Of a stretch of DNA of 64,000 bases, positions 9,450 to 23,360 are shown one piece after another. Numbering within the stretch: position 1 is the stretch's first letter; every line of letters begins with the position of its first letter. The DNA is from Pelobates cultripes (lineage: Eukaryota; Chordata; Amphibia; Anura; Pelobatidae), in contig OW240918.1 of NCBI GenBank assembly GCA_933207985.1, forward strand, positions 19,289,673 through 19,353,672. Direction: 5' to 3'. The translations under genes and the position numbers were made by a program. The notes beneath the pieces were generated by a model, which was given only the letters and a program-made list of their open reading frames with translations, had not been told where the DNA came from and did not search any database.

Positions 9450-12400
9450 TTTTACCTCAAAGTATGTGTCTGCATCACTAACAGCAATTCCTCATATCTA
9501 TTTCATACACCTTTATTGTAGGGTTCTTATGATGAATCTTACCCTGCTTACAAGGCACCCTTTCCTGAAATATGTCAATTGTATCTAGGAGATAGATGCT
9601 GGACACTCATGCTTTCTGTAGATATCTGAGTAGGAGGCATACATCTTCTTCGTGGCACAGCATGCATGACACTTTCCTGCTGGTATAATACTGCCTTGTC
9701 TTCTTCCTTGATGTAGTTTAAATCATAGGAGGACTATCTAAGGTCTACTTTCTGGTTATTCAATAAACCAAATAAATAACATTTGCAAATGTTAAGGTAG
9801 CCAAGCTGTAACTATAGCTGAATTGAAAAAATATATCAAAATCAACTATTGTGACCTACATTTTGGAGTTAAAACAACTAGATTTTAGTAATTACCCCTA
9901 TGCATCTCTGTAATTTTACATAAATAGATTCAGCCATGGACCTAGTTGGTAACAAGACTGAATAGGAAATTCTGAATGCACATATCCAATGCCTATGAAG
10001 GCAATCTGACAACTTTTAATCATCAGTTCATCCACAAACAAAAAACTTTGTACAATTTTGTAAATAAAGGTCACTTTATATAACAGCGAGTTGTTTTGTC
10101 TGAATAACATGATTTTACATGTTAAAAATTTCAAGGTATGTTTTTGTTAAAAATAAATGGATTCTAATTGCTTAATAAGTCACTATAAATCAATTTTATT
10201 ATGTTTTAATTAGCGGGCAAACTGCACTTTTAATCAATATAAGAACCTGAATGTATTAATGCAACCAAATATAACTTTGCTACTTTACCCAAACATTGGC
10301 AGGAAAGCAAATATAAAATTTATGTTATTTGACTTTGTCCTTGCTGACATCTAAATAACTATACATATATCAATTTATTTGATGTAGCCAGAGGCTATTT
10401 GTTGCTGTGGAAAGGCAATATATCTTCTTAAAAATCCTATTGGTTTGTTTGTTAGAGCTATTGGTTTGTAGTTAAGGAACATTGATCTAGAGGAAAACAA
10501 TTAATACGCAATTTCCATGTGTTTCTGATTAGTGTGACAATGTTGGATTAGAAGAATGTGTGGAATCTCTATTATAAGTCTTCTGAAACTCTATTTTGTT
10601 ATTAAGGCATATCAAATAATCCATTTGGGTATTTCTAGAGGGCTTTATCATGTATTACTGGCACAATACTTAAGAAAAATCTAGATTATTTACAGTTTTT
10701 CCACATCTACGTGACCATACATGGTTCTCCTTGTGCACGTATAGCAGTCAACCCATCCTCCTAACCATTTGTTTGCTTGCCTGGTTATCTTTCTGTATGT
10801 TTCTGTCTGTTATACTAAATACAATTATTTTCTGTATGTTGTATTTTGTGCAAAACCCCACACAAATGAAAAGTTTGATGAAACTCATTATGTGTGTTGC
10901 CAGCAAGCTGTGTGCACTGATGACGAATTAAATTTCTGCATAGAGGTTCAACAGAATTCCAGGTTGCCTATGTCATGTGTGCTGGGGGGCCCAAGTTCCC
11001 CCCGGCACAAAATTGAATATATCTCTGCACTCAAGCAGAAACGCTGCACATACAAGTTCCTACCACCATTACCACGTCTTAAAGTAGCAGTTGTCATGGT
11101 GGTTGGATTATCCCTTTAATTTAAATATACATCCCTTAGAACTGACAGATACTAATACTAATGAATACTGACAGCTAACTATAACATTTTCTACAGCAGT
11201 GCATAGTCAAGAGTGCAATCAGATGGCTATGGAAGGAACTGTTGAGTTATATCGTGCATGGATTTAGACACTTAATACCTATTTTATGAAAATACATCTA
11301 TGGTAGAAGATTTAACTCATTGATGTCACTTGGCTTGGGCTTGTCAACAGTTTGACAGATCAGTGAAAGTCTACATATACAGTAGATTAGTAGTAAAATG
11401 ATCACTACTTTAAGGTCCAGTGTTGGTACTGTTTGAAGTGACATACAATAGTACATTGATATCTATATTTTACATACCATGCATTTTCAGTAAGATTTTT
11501 TTATTTATTATATATAACATAAACAGGTTTATTAACAGTGAATCTTTGAATTTACTTTTAATTCCTTTCTTAGCGAATAACCTTGTAAGAAAATCACAGG
11601 GTTTTAATCTTCCATCATAACACACGCCATTGTAATTTATTTTTGAAAGTATTATTTATATTGATTAAAAATGTATAAAGGTAAATGTTAAGATCAGCCA
11701 TCTGATACTTACATTAACACTACGAGAGCTAACTCTGGATAACCGTCAGTAAATTACTCTAGCAAAGCAAATCAATATATTAAAATACCTTTAAATTGAA
11801 ATTGCTAGTTCTCACAATTAACAATTTATTCTGCTTAAACTCCAAGTAAGCTCAAATTGCCTATAATGATACGTTGTATTTTATTATATTCTAGTGTGTA
11901 GAACTTGACCAGCTTCTGCTGTTACACCAGCAAGAAGTCAAAGAATTATTTGAATATTTTAATACGTGTGATGATGGGATTCTATTCTATTTATAATTAA
12001 GCACTTTTAACTGACAGATGTAATACATGGGGACAGTATGTTTTGGAAGTAAGCTTAGGCTTTAAAACAAGTAGAGATAATTGCAAATGAAAAATGAAAA
12101 GAAGCTGCCTAGCTCACTAAATTAGTCATTAACCTTTCAACTTAGAGATTCAGAAAGAATCCTGACCAGCATAACTGGAACGAGACTTGCAGTTGTAAAT
12201 GATCTTAATAAAATTAATTTGATCATTTCTGATTAATTCTTTTTAGTTCCATTTTAAACTTCCACGAACTTGGCTGCAATCTTACAAGGACACAGTAAAT
12301 GATTGCAAACACATCTTTTTCTAATTTATCTTTTGGTGTTATGAACAAGAGAGATGGCTCCATTTAGCAAGAATTTACTGACTATTTGTGTGACCCAAGT

Positions 12401-14890
12401 GGGTCTTCAATAGATAAAACGGTAATATATGAGATATTCTATATGTACATACATTTTTTTTATCTTTCAAGTTTAAAAAACAAGTGAGAAAACATATTTT
12501 TTTCTTCCCTCAATTCAAAGTTCATATGTTACCAAAACACAACGTTTAGTAGAAATATACTTCATTCTCTGAAGAGCAACTTAATAAATACTTTAGTATA
12601 AGATGTATTTGCAAAGCATGCTTAAAAATATGTATTTTGAATTTGTGTTGGGCAAGTTAAAAAAAAGACTCAGAAAAAACACTTAAGAGGTAGATTTTAT
12701 TCCTGCTGAGTCATTTCAAAAACTCAAACTTTTTATTTTTAAAGACCTTCGGAGAATGAAAACTCAACAAATCATATTTTTGCTAAATTTGTGAAAGTGC
12801 TTTTTTTGTGCAGCATGCAAGAACTGCAAATAACAGAAGTGTGTGAGAGCTGAAAGTTTCAAAAATATATTCACTGACAATAAAAAAAATCTAATTGAAA
12901 TTATCATGATTATAGGTCACAAGCTTTAGAAGAATATCATAATTTAATTAATGATGCAATTGTGATGAGTGAAAGGGGTTTCAACATATGTGTTATACTT
13001 AATGAGTGTGATTCATTGCTGAATATGCCGCTAAGTAGAAATATACACTAATAATAGGTTGTCAAATAACTTTATATGCTGCAGACTCTACAATTAATAA
13101 AATATATGCATCACATTTAAAATAAATAAATAACTCACTTATTATGTTTTTAAGAGGTTGTTTTCTTCTTACGAGGTTATTATGCACACCATAGGCCCAT
13201 TATATTTACATAGTTACCTTAACCCCCTTTCTCTCTGGAACATATATTCCTAAATAGAATTTTGATGATATATATCCTGAAATCATCACCCAACTTCATC
13301 GTTTCCTTGTGAATGATTTTCATATTGCAGAGGAAATTCTTTTTCTGCCACTTAGTGTCGCTGCATTTGTGCAGAAAGATTGAAAATTGTTCTTGCCTTT
13401 TGCCATAATTTTTACAGGTTGGTTAATCTGAAATATTACTGTCTTACAGTTTGGGACAGGTAAAAGGGAAGGAGAGTTCAAAGCACACAGAGCACGTGGC
13501 AGAGATTATATCAAACATAGCACAAATCTTTAGTGTAACTGTACTTACTGTATCTGCATATTATGTTAATACCTTGTTGTTGAATTGTCATTCTAGTGTT
13601 ATTTTTAGGATGTTGCATTCCCCAAAACTGCTTTAAGGTTGTTTATTGAGTCATGAGTAGGATGCATAATCATCTTCATTTATCATTTTTTTTCACACTA
13701 GTACGACATCACATCATTTGCAAACTGTAACCCAAGAAAGCTGTCTATCCCTCTTGCTCTTTAGTGTTTAACTTCTCCATTGTAACAAAATAAAAGCTGC
13801 AAGAACAATGTACTCACGGACTTGATAGTTAACCAGAGAACTGATGTGATATTAAGCAGCTGCAAAAAGATCACATTTGCTCAACTTTACACAGTAATCT
13901 TAAAGTTATTTATTAAGTGAGATTTTAAAGTAAATTCAAAATTTCTCATGTTAGTGAATAACCGTGTTGAATGCATTATCAATTTTCTTTATTTATAATC
14001 CTCTAAAAATCATGCACATATAAAAAAAAAAAACTGAATTTATGGACACCAATCAATCTGAACAGTGGACTGGGCTTGGTGGGTGTCGGTATCAAATCAT
14101 TTCTTGTATAGCACATCATTTCTAAAGATTTTGTGTAAATATAAAAAGTATAAGTATAAAAAAAAGTATTTCTCTTATTTTTTTTTTCCAAAAACAGAAA
14201 TTACTAAATAAAAGTAACAATATAGTGTATCGATTTTTCCATTCTGGACATAACATTAAACCACAAGATCATGTGACCAGCATCCCTTTCATCATGCTAA
14301 TTTGGGAGAGTTGCCAAATTAATAAAATAGATTAAAATAGCAGCTGGAACCCAGGAAAGTAACTCCTACCAATCTGTATGTTCCATAAGTCAGGCAAGAA
14401 CATAAATATGAGTACCGGTGATTGTCTAATGTTGGACATCTTACATTGCACAGTGTGATATACAGAATGCCATATAGTTTAGATTGCGTCATCTGATGTT
14501 GTCCACAGTGCAGCAGGACTGAAAACATGATCATGAAATATTGTAAAATTGTTTACAGTTTATTAATGTGAACTATTCTATACTCATAATACAATTATCT
14601 TGCATCGTGTGGGAATATCTATTTCCTTGGTTGGTGACAGAGGATATCCTTCTCTATAAAGTTTCAATTTGAAGATGATGCATTCCAAACCCACAATTTA
14701 AAAGGATTTGCAAATGGCTCTAGTTGTGATCCATATACAGAACAGTAGCAGTGCTGTGGAGCAGCACATAATCCCTAGCAGAACAAATTCTCTTTTACAC
14801 CCACAGTAAACATAATGACATAACAAACAAAAGCTTTTGAAAAAATTGAAAAAAAGTTAACAAATGTTGTGTAAAAAGAAAAGAGAATGG
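9450..14890. other. LRP1B intron 1: no gene or intact element recognised
   Basis: AT-rich sequence with only short open frames. The one thing worth noting is an isolated T2-like terminus near 11075-11120 (ATTATCCCTTTAA) without a clear partner. No exon-like frame with convincing splice sites was recognised. Confidence 0.6.
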
Positions 14891-14899
14891 GGCCATGGC

Positions 14900-16010
14900 T
14901 TAAAGCTTAATGTGAATGGCCACATAGCCTTAAGTTCTCATCTGAAGCTTAACAGATGTGTTCAGAGAAATGGACCACAATACATGCACAATATGTAGAC
15001 AAGATCACAGACCTTGAAGAAAGCTCATGAAGGAACAATCCCTGCTGTCCTACATCCAGGACTTTTTTGTGACTCTAATTCCAGAAGCACACCCAGACAT
15101 GCTGACCGTGTACCATTGCCCACTGGATAGGGAAACCAAAGCATATACCTAAATCTACCACAGGGCTGTGATACTCAGAGTACACAACTATTACATAAAG
15201 GAAAGGATTTTGCGGGCTGACCCATTAATCCCTATAATGGAAGGCTACTCAACCCTACAGATTTTTGTGGATATCTCTCTGGAAACATTTTAGCAAAGGA
15301 GAATGCTCTCCCCCATTACAACTACCCTAAGAGAGAAGAATATCCAATTTCATTGGAGCTTTCCTACAAAATCATTAGTCTAATGCAATGGGACTTTAAC
15401 ATTGATCAAATCAGTGAAGGAACGAACCGCAGCCTTCAAATCATGGGCATTTCACTGTCACTTCCAGCATCGGAGAAACCCAAAGGCAAATTAAACCTCA
15501 CCCCAGAATGGCAGAAGGTTCCCTGAGCACCTTGAATATTGGATTGGTGCTGAATTTAAAATACTTTATTTTGGTTACTTTTGTCTTACTTTATTTACTT
15601 TATTTGTTATATCACTTGGTTCTATAACACCCAAACAGCTTTATTAGTCGTAAATACTTTAAGATACAAACATATAACAGGGATGTTAAATATAAATTGT
15701 ATTGCTTCTATAGTCTAGCCAAAACAAATGTGGACAACTTACAATCATATCTTCTCTAGTCAGTAATAGAGATAGTTTAGGTATCTTGAAATATGGGCCC
15801 AATTAAGGTGCTTGACTCCCTTTTATGGAAATCTTCAATACTTTATTTAACTATGAAAATTGTTACTTGCAATGTTAGGGGGCTTAACATCCCACAAATA
15901 TGTAAAATACTATTATATGATCTGAAACAATGGGAATGCAATATTGTTTACAGGAAACCCATTTGAAATTTCTCCCTTAGTCTCCCTTGTGCAGGATGTT
16001 CTATCTCACC
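14900..16010 (+). pseudogene. Decayed L1/Tx1-like LINE: ORF1 remnant and start of ORF2 endonuclease
   Basis: Around 15170-15450 the plus strand reads, through stops, AVILRVHNYYIKERILRADP, then IFVDISLETF, then ITTTLREKNIQFHWSFP, the layout of the C-terminal domain of vertebrate L1/Tx1-type ORF1 RNA-binding proteins. About 400 bp further, at 15858, KIVTCNVRGLNIPQ followed by LKQWECNIV and, after a one-base shift, LQETHLKFLP matches the N-terminus of the L1 apurinic endonuclease (N-V-x-G-L-N and Q-E-T-H). Stops and shifts make it non-functional. Limits are approximate and the rest of ORF2 is missing. Confidence 0.75.
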
Positions 16011-16019
16011 CAATTCCAC

Positions 16020-16800
16020 TCCATAGCTCAGCAAAGTAGCCGAAATGGAACATGTCTTTAAGCGACCTAAGCTTTCAGTTCAGCTACTGTGGACTTAAAT
16101 TTAAATAAACCAGTAATACATTTTCACCTCAATGGGAACAAACCAGTGTTATCCTGAACTAACATCACAAATAATGCAGACACTAATGTGCTTCAAAGTA
16201 TGAACATATCCTGAATGTCACTATTCTCATTAAATATAATAATAACTTAATGAATGTTAATTTTCATTGCTATGCCTTGAATGAGTGTTTATAGAAAAAT
16301 GCAAACATGTTGAGTAATTAAAGGAGGCAGAACAATAAAGGCTAGGTTGCGCATAATATATTTATTTATGGTATTAGCAAAGGGATCCTGCTGTTGAATT
16401 CTTTGGAAACCATCAGATCAAGTAGAGTAAATTAATGTCCTTGGTTCAAATAAAGAGATATTCTATTTAAGGTCAAATATGTTACATTTGCATGATGTGT
16501 CATAAAGTTCATAGCATCTCAATATTTAATCTCTATTTCTAGCTAGTTCAAGAACAAGTCTGATATTAGAGAAGGATGAATGGGAATTGTATTAAGGCAT
16601 TGCATAGTATGTTTTATTATGTTTTGAATCCACGCTCTATTACAATCACTAATATATAATTCCATTAATTATTGAGCATATTGTCCATATAGCACAACTA
16701 TGCAATAAATACACAATCTTCTTAATATTGGTTGCCAAATTACAATTCCTTTCTGGATGATTGGGACATGATGATTGGGACATGACAATAGCTTAGCTGG
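16020..16800. other. Intron sequence, nothing recognised
   Basis: AT-rich DNA after the L1-like remnant. The first 100 bp may still be decayed ORF2, but no further motif was readable. Confidence 0.5.
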
Positions 16801-16802
16801 AG

Positions 16803-16841
<39 letters not shown>

Positions 16842-16842
16842 A
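16803..16842. repeat. (ATCT)n microsatellite
   Basis: About ten tandem ATCT units. Confidence 0.95.
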
Positions 16843-16949
16843 TTTATCCATCTATTTTATTAACATATCTCAATATACTTGATTTGATATCAAGACTTCT
16901 AGTTAAACACTTCTGACTTTCTAATATAAAGCATGAGCAACAAGCAACA

Positions 16950-19900
16950 TGGAACCTCAGTCCCCTCTAAATAGCTCAGGATATACAACCAAGCGTACGA
17001 AATTACATCTCAATGTGACATACTTTCTCCAAGGGACGAATGAATTTGCCTGCACACTTGTCTTAGTTCAATTACATTATAAATATCTGAAGGGATTCTA
17101 TTCTCATGTTTTGCTCAATGGTCTCTTAACCCGGAGCTTATGAATGAGAAATAGCCTCTCAAAGGTACATGTGCATAAAAGAATGGAATCCAGGGGTTCT
17201 CTGTGAAAAATATAACATTTAAAAAAAAAAAGTCATTTTCTCTTTCAAGTTAAAATATCACTCCTAAGAGAATTTTTTTTTATATAGTTGCATACTTTTA
17301 ATATATGCCTTTTTTTATTAAGGAAAACAATATTAAAAAGGTAACATGGGCAAAAAGGATGGCATGTACATGTGCAAACAGTTAAAATTGAGTGACTTGA
17401 GTATTTTTTTTTCGACCCTTACTACTACCACCTTAGCTGTTTGTATTTTAAAAGCCCTTTGTGCTCTTTCATCCCATAATGCACTATATATGCAATAGCT
17501 TCAGCTTGAATATCCAACTACCAACATCTACAACATGTCATGGATGTTCTAAGGACAGCAAGCTCTAAAAATTGTGTATTAACATTAACGCCATTCCATT
17601 GTAATCTAGGATTCTTTAAATGTCTAATAAATTATGCACAAGCTACTATTTTTTATTGTAATGTTTCAAGTCTGTTAACTCACCACAAGATGCAGTTTAA
17701 TTAATATTTCCCTGTGTGTTTTTCTTTCCAAGTTTATGTTTAATTGCCTTACACCACTGCTTATCTATATTGAAAAGAGTAGTATATGACGGGCAAAATA
17801 AGAACTTATGTTGCGATATAGAGCTATGAAATAAAATCCAATTAATGCATCCCAATGTCCGTTATCCAACTAAATAAAAATGAAATAAAACAATAAATTA
17901 TTATTTTTAATAACCCACAAGTATACATTATTCTTTTTAGGCATAAAGATCTTCCTTGTTTGCCAGACTCCCTGCTCTAGATTTTCCAATTGTATTTAGT
18001 AACAATGTAGTACTTTTTAAAAAAATGTTGAAAAAATTTTTTTTGTTCTAACTGAGTCCTTAGTATAAGTGGGAAAAAAACAACTGTTTTACCATGATAT
18101 ATCTTCTCTTCAACACTAAAGAAATATACAGGTTTAAATTCACACTTCTACTAACATTAAGCTAGCGCCCCCTCTCTTTAAATAATGGAAGTGTATCCAG
18201 CATTGACTCTAGGTAGAAAAACCAAATTTATTAAAATGCCCTCTGTAAATGACAATACTTTCAATAATACGTTTAAAAGTATTCATAGCCCCTTTACAAG
18301 TAATTTTAACTATTGCATGTCGAATCTCAAAGTGAGCCTTCTTCAAAATTGTTACTAGAAAGGAATGTACAATAATGCATGCAGTATCTAAAATGCTAGA
18401 AAACTGACTCACACAGAGAGTCACATCGTGCTAAATGTAAATCTGTTTAGGAGTTTGCATTGTGTTCAAAACCTCTTTCCTTCATTAACTAAATTATTTC
18501 TGAAATTTGAGTCCACCACAGTCTAACACTTGTTTTCTTAACAATACAAGAAAACTATCTGTCACCCAACCCCCAAGCTTTGAAAATATCAGCATGGCCA
18601 ATGATTTCTCAAAAGTTTAACCCTTTTATCAACAGTAATAAGAAATTCAGTGCCAAAGAATTCTCTGCACTGTGTAGGTGCCCAAATTGGTTATTAGATA
18701 TGAAAGATTAGTCATTAGTTCTAACTAAAACAAATACATTGGCGTCATACCTAGTTAACAATAACTATCTTAATTATTTTGGTGGTGCCATTATATTAAG
18801 AACATTATGTCGTTTAAAAGGTAGATTTAGTTTATTATTATTTTTTTTTATTAATGTTATTTTTAGTGGTTAATCTTAATTTATGAAGGTGGTAGGGCCA
18901 TTCAAATAAGCTAACATTTGCTGTACACAAACTAATTGCAAGCAAAGATCATAACCTCTGTATAAAAACACCATTTCTGAGAAGCATATTTTTCAAAGTG
19001 TCATAAGATACCAAAGAGCTCATTAATCTTGTATCGTGTACAGTTGTTAAAGAGAAATATATACAGTTTGCATCATCTTTTAATTATATTAATTTATGTA
19101 GAAATTCAGCACCTGTGTTCATATCGCTCTACATAAATCTTACGGATGTTATCATTTGGGTCTTTTACGTATGAAATGGCACAAACTGTGCCGATTTAGC
19201 TATCTGATAAATGATGCATAAAACTTTCAGGAAATATGGCTAAATTTAAGATGAATGCTGCATGATGACATATAAAAAGCAGGACAATGCAATCCTGTAT
19301 ATTACTGTGTGCCAACAGATATATACAAATGCTGAATCCTTTCTTAAAATCAAGTATATTGGAACAAGTTCCACTCACTGCAGAACAAGTAGGACAGCAT
19401 TCTCCTGAAATGGATTTCTCTACAAAGCATTTATACTGATTACCTAGGAAACAACACTTCTCTCTAAAAATGTTTGAACATACTTTGACCAAGTATGTGT
19501 ATTGGGTCAAGACCACCTATGACATAAATGAAATATTCGTCCTTCCAGAAATAACTCTCATACCATATGGTGCATGAAGAGGGGAGCTGAAGTCCTGTTT
19601 CCCCTACAGAACAACAGCAAAAAGAGGAATGTCCAATACTTCATAATCAAGGTCCTGTCTTTTAGTTATGATGTCCTTGGTGGTTGATGGGTCAGTCTTC
19701 TTTAAAAAAAGTCTCAAATGTCAAGGGCAAGGCTCAGTCAATAATGTATTTTTATATACACATTATAAAACAATAATGTATTTATATACACATAAATCTA
19801 TTTTACGCTTCAAAAATCATATATTGTCTTCTATAAAAGAGTGATGAATGCTCACCCTTCTGCCGTTAGATATACTAGATTTTCATTTGTTGATAGCACA

Positions 19901-19990
19901 TATATTTATTTAGAATGTTGGTAGGTAGAAGCCCACATTTTGTATAGTGAGGTTATAAGTTCATTCACAGAAAAATGGGCTGTATTACTA
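16950..19990. other. LRP1B intron 1: no gene recognised
   Basis: AT-rich DNA with poly-A/T runs. No coding, RNA or transposon signature could be supported. Confidence 0.55.
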
Positions 19991-20028
19991 TGTAGTGTTT
20001 GTGTGTACATACCTACTGGAGTCAGTCT

Positions 20029-20090
20029 GTCTGTCTATCTATCTATCTATCTATCCATAAATCCATCTCTCTCTCTCTCTCTCTCTCTCA
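20029..20090. repeat. (ATCT)n followed by (CT)n microsatellites
   Basis: GTCTGTCTATCTATCT runs to about 20056, then a separate CTCTCT run at about 20067-20089. Confidence 0.9.
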
Positions 20091-21206
20091 CCTCCCCAGT
20101 GTCAACAGCCCTAATGTATTCCCTGCTTATAAATATTTCTTCATTAACAATATAAAAGTCTGTGTCGGTTACCCGGCTCCAACAGTCATAACATAAGGTG
20201 CAACATATGCCAAAATCCAGTACATTAGACATGCATGTATTATGATTATTGTAACGTGCCCTTATGAGACCTCCAGCTGGTGCTATATACATTGCCTTCC
20301 CATCCTGCATCTCACAATGACACACAGTGATACAATGTTACAGCAACTTACAGCAAAAACACACCATGTAGAAGATACTGGACCAATTCTACATAAACAT
20401 TGGGGTTTTCAATACATGTCACTGTAGTAGGTCAATGGTTGAAAAGTTACCAGTCTGAAAAAGGACCACATTCCCTTTATAAACAAAGCTATATCCTGAT
20501 GGGCAGTGTACAGACAGTGGAAGGCAGTCAGTATTAACCCAATGAAAGCCAGAGTCCTATAGAACCCTTTACTTTAAATTGTATTCCAGCACTGAGAGTG
20601 TTAATGGTGATACTGTAGACGATAACCTTAAATGCATCCCTTGCAATACAGAATCACAATGATGAGCGTTTTTTCTTGCATGCACAGGAAGAAGTTTATG
20701 ACCTATTGTTGTGGAGTAATACTGCTTTAAGTGCAAGCATTTATCTAAAAGCTGCACAAAACAATAACAATTCACCTTTTCCCCCAAGCATTTACTACCA
20801 TCTACATGTGAAACCCAATGATAGCAGAACAAAATTAAGAAAGCAGGACAGCACTAGCAGAGGATTAAAAAAATAAAATAATACTGGACAAAAATCAGTC
20901 ATAATAGCCTTAAAATGCTCCATTTCAGCATTGCATGTACAAATAACAGACTGCAAACATGCCCATTACATTGCTATAAACACCCATATTTATTAAAGAT
21001 TGAAATGCTTTCTAAATCTCTCTCTGCATTCAGTTATACACTGACTGGATTCTGTGTCTGTACTTTTACCAGCAATCCTAGTATCTACAGAGAAACAAAA
21101 CCACAGCATCCCTCACAAAATGGGGTACCACACTTGCAAGAGAGCATCTTCCCCTCTGCTTGAACGTTAAGTTTCCAAGTTATGCCAGTAAATGAAGACT
21201 CCTTAC

Positions 21207-21288
21207 CTCCTTCAGATCCAGCAGCCAGCACCTTAGCAATGGGAAATAACCCTGATATTGTCACCAAGGCAAGAATAAACTCAGACAT
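21207..21288 (-). CDS. LRP1B: LRP1B first coding exon (signal peptide), partial gene
   Basis: Encodes the N-terminus of low-density lipoprotein receptor-related protein 1B, a giant endocytic receptor of the plasma membrane. Reading begins at ATG 21288 (ACAATG, purine at -3) and gives MSEFILALVTISGLFPIAKV then LAAGSEG. Mammalian LRP1B, as I recall it, starts MSEFLLALLTLSGLLPIARV: 15 of 20 positions identical and the others conservative. The segment is a signal peptide with hydrophobic core LALVTISGLF. After 27 codons plus one base comes GAG|GTAAGG, a near-ideal donor (GT at 21206-21205), so the exon ends in phase 1. The next exon, which should begin the LDL-receptor class A repeats, lies beyond the left edge. 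Translation past the donor (KESSFTGITW...) is intronic. The gene is transcribed leftward, so 1-21206 is intron 1. LRP1 and LRP2 have different signal peptides. Confidence 0.9.
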
Positions 21289-21600
21289 TGTTGCAGTGTG
21301 AAAGCCTTTGATTGCCTTACTGCACACTCAGTAAGTCAGCGGTGAGCCTTGAATCTAGTGTAATTTACAAATGTCAATGGAAAATTCTTCTGTTAAATGA
21401 GCCAGCCTTCTCCCTGCTTCCAGCAGGATTTGTAGGTGTGTGTATGTATGTGAGAGTCTGTGTGTGTCTTGACTTTTCAATGCAGAGTACGCCTGATCTT
21501 ACATCACACAAGAGGGGCAGTGAGCTGCCTGAGAGAAAGGGATTCACTGATTAATCACAGAATCTAGCATCTACACCCCTTCTCTCTACATAAATCACCT
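21289..21600 (-). promoter_or_regulatory. LRP1B 5' UTR and probable promoter-proximal region
   Basis: Sequence immediately upstream of the LRP1B start codon in the direction of transcription. The frame is open upstream to a GTG at 21327, but the first in-frame ATG is the one used here. No canonical TATA box is placed at a defined distance, and the segment is not a CpG island (few CG dinucleotides). A short TG-rich stretch lies at about 21437-21465. The transcription start is not determinable from sequence; assignment rests on position alone. Confidence 0.35.
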
Positions 21601-21699
21601 CTATTACTTAGTAAGAGCCATTTAACACAACAGGGAAATACATTTGTAAAGTGAAGCATTGCACAATGCAGATAACAGTTTTTTTTTTGGTTTTAAGGG

Positions 21700-23190
21700 T
21701 ATCTCCTTCTTGTGTCAGATTCTATGTCTTTCCAAATGCATAAGCTGTTATGTACACTGCCATTTAATAATTGCATGGGATAAAGCTGCTGGTTTTAGCT
21801 CTGATTATGTTTAAAAAGCAGTTTTTTGCAAGGGATTTGCTTGTATGGCAAACTGCAAAAAAAGCAGCATTTTCTGATAGTAATCAGACACACCAAGAGC
21901 TCAGGCACATGCAGGCTGCAATGGACTCATTCATTGTGGCTGATTTGTTTAATTTATTTTTTTATTTTGGGCTGAGTGATTAATATGCTGGTATGTTGTG
22001 CTATGGAAATTGGACAAAAAAGAATGATTCAGCATTAAACTGTAAGTGGTCATCATACTGCATGTTGATGCATAAACCTTCTGCTCATAATGAACAAATA
22101 AATTATCATCAGTGAATTTACACTGGGATCCAATGGGTTAACCTGGAACCCAGGAACAAGCCTCATTCAACAGCAGGGTAGGTGGGCACCACTGGGTACT
22201 CTAGTAGCTAATATTAGCCCTTTCAGCACCCAAGGGATGAGTAAAATATAAACAATGCCTTGTCCCTGAAAGGGTTAAAACCACCCCAAATGCCACACAT
22301 ATAACACTGAAAGTGTCTTACCATATAGTTATTATTATTTTATTTAAAAAAAAAATTAGATTTATATATATATATATAGTTTATTTTGTTTCATTTTTTT
22401 TTTTAAAGACACAGTCACAATGCAGTGTTTTTATAGAGAGATAAAGATGTGAGGAAATTGGTTAAGGTTGTGCGTGTGAAATCATTTATATTTTGGGGTT
22501 GATCAGGAAAATTCAATTTTATACATATAATGTAGGTATAAAAAGTCACACCAGAGGTTAACATTTGTGAAATATGGAGAAGGAAGGCTTGTCACTGGGC
22601 CACTTGATAGATGCATTCTGAACATTTTATTGAGCCACAGATCAATAGGGTATGAAGATGACATATAGACATGTATGTTTACAGAAGTGACCCAAGTTAA
22701 TGCAACCTTTTCATAATATGATGTGTTATGCAAATCGTAAAATGTGCTTTCTATTGATTTTCATTGGCTTTTAACAAAACCACACCCATTTAATTCTCAT
22801 GAGCCATATCAGGGATCAGACTTTGTTTAAATCACACACAATTATTCTCTTAATCAGGGACTGTGGAGAACTGACAAGGGATTTACACATTTGAAGCAGA
22901 ATAGCTGAGCTTGAAAAATAAGTGATTTATTTTTCCGTTGGCTGTTTTTGTTTAAAATTTGAAATTCCCTTGTCAATTCTTCATAACACTCAGCTTATTA
23001 AATAACTCCCAGAGATACATGGTTTCCCCCCTTCCCCCAGAGAAATATGTACACTCGTGTACTCTGCAAAGCAATTCTAAAATAAATGTAGCCCTTAAAA
23101 CCTCCGACATGTTCCATCACTGGATCTTTTTACCAGCTTTCCATTCTATCTCTCTACATCATGGCTGTATTTTAGCATTCAGGAGGTGGG
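21700..23190. other. Upstream intergenic DNA, nothing recognised
   Basis: AT-rich sequence upstream of LRP1B containing a short (TA)n run near 22360 and poly-A/T stretches. No gene or element could be supported. Confidence 0.5.
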
Positions 23191-23199
23191 AGGTTTGAT

Positions 23200-23350
23200 C
23201 ACTGGTTATATATTTATTTATAAAATATTTTACCAGGATGGATACATTGAGATTGCTCTCGTTTTCAAGTATGTCCTGGGTCTTTGTCCACAAAACATTG
23301 CATTGTTACAATAGGATACATAATTACAAAAATACAATATCCAAAATATA
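23200..23350 (-). mobile_element. L2-type LINE 3' UTR tail (left half of a split copy)
   Basis: On the minus strand it reads toward an L2-like 3' end: CCCAGGACATACTTGAAAAC, then ATGTATCCATCCTGGTAAAA, then TTTATAAATAAATATATAAC. It abuts the left end of the DIRS-type element, while the coding part of an L2 in the same orientation resumes at the right end (29041). The two are best read as one copy split by the insertion. Confidence 0.75.
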
Positions 23351-23360
23351 TATATATATA

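Noticed and set aside
8832..9588. Two frames starting MEPLLYLKTLPLYQPPKK on opposite strands, as a conserved small protein
   Set aside because: They are the same sequence in the two arms of an inverted repeat, with no homology, no splice context and poly-A-driven ends.
11075..11120. Complete T2-like MITE
   Set aside because: Only one terminus (ATTATCCCTTTAA) is visible; no inverted partner with TTAA was found nearby.
21085..21206. Extension of the LRP1B frame beyond VLAAGSEG
   Set aside because: The reading after the GAG|GTAAGG donor has no similarity to LRP1B and is best read as intron.
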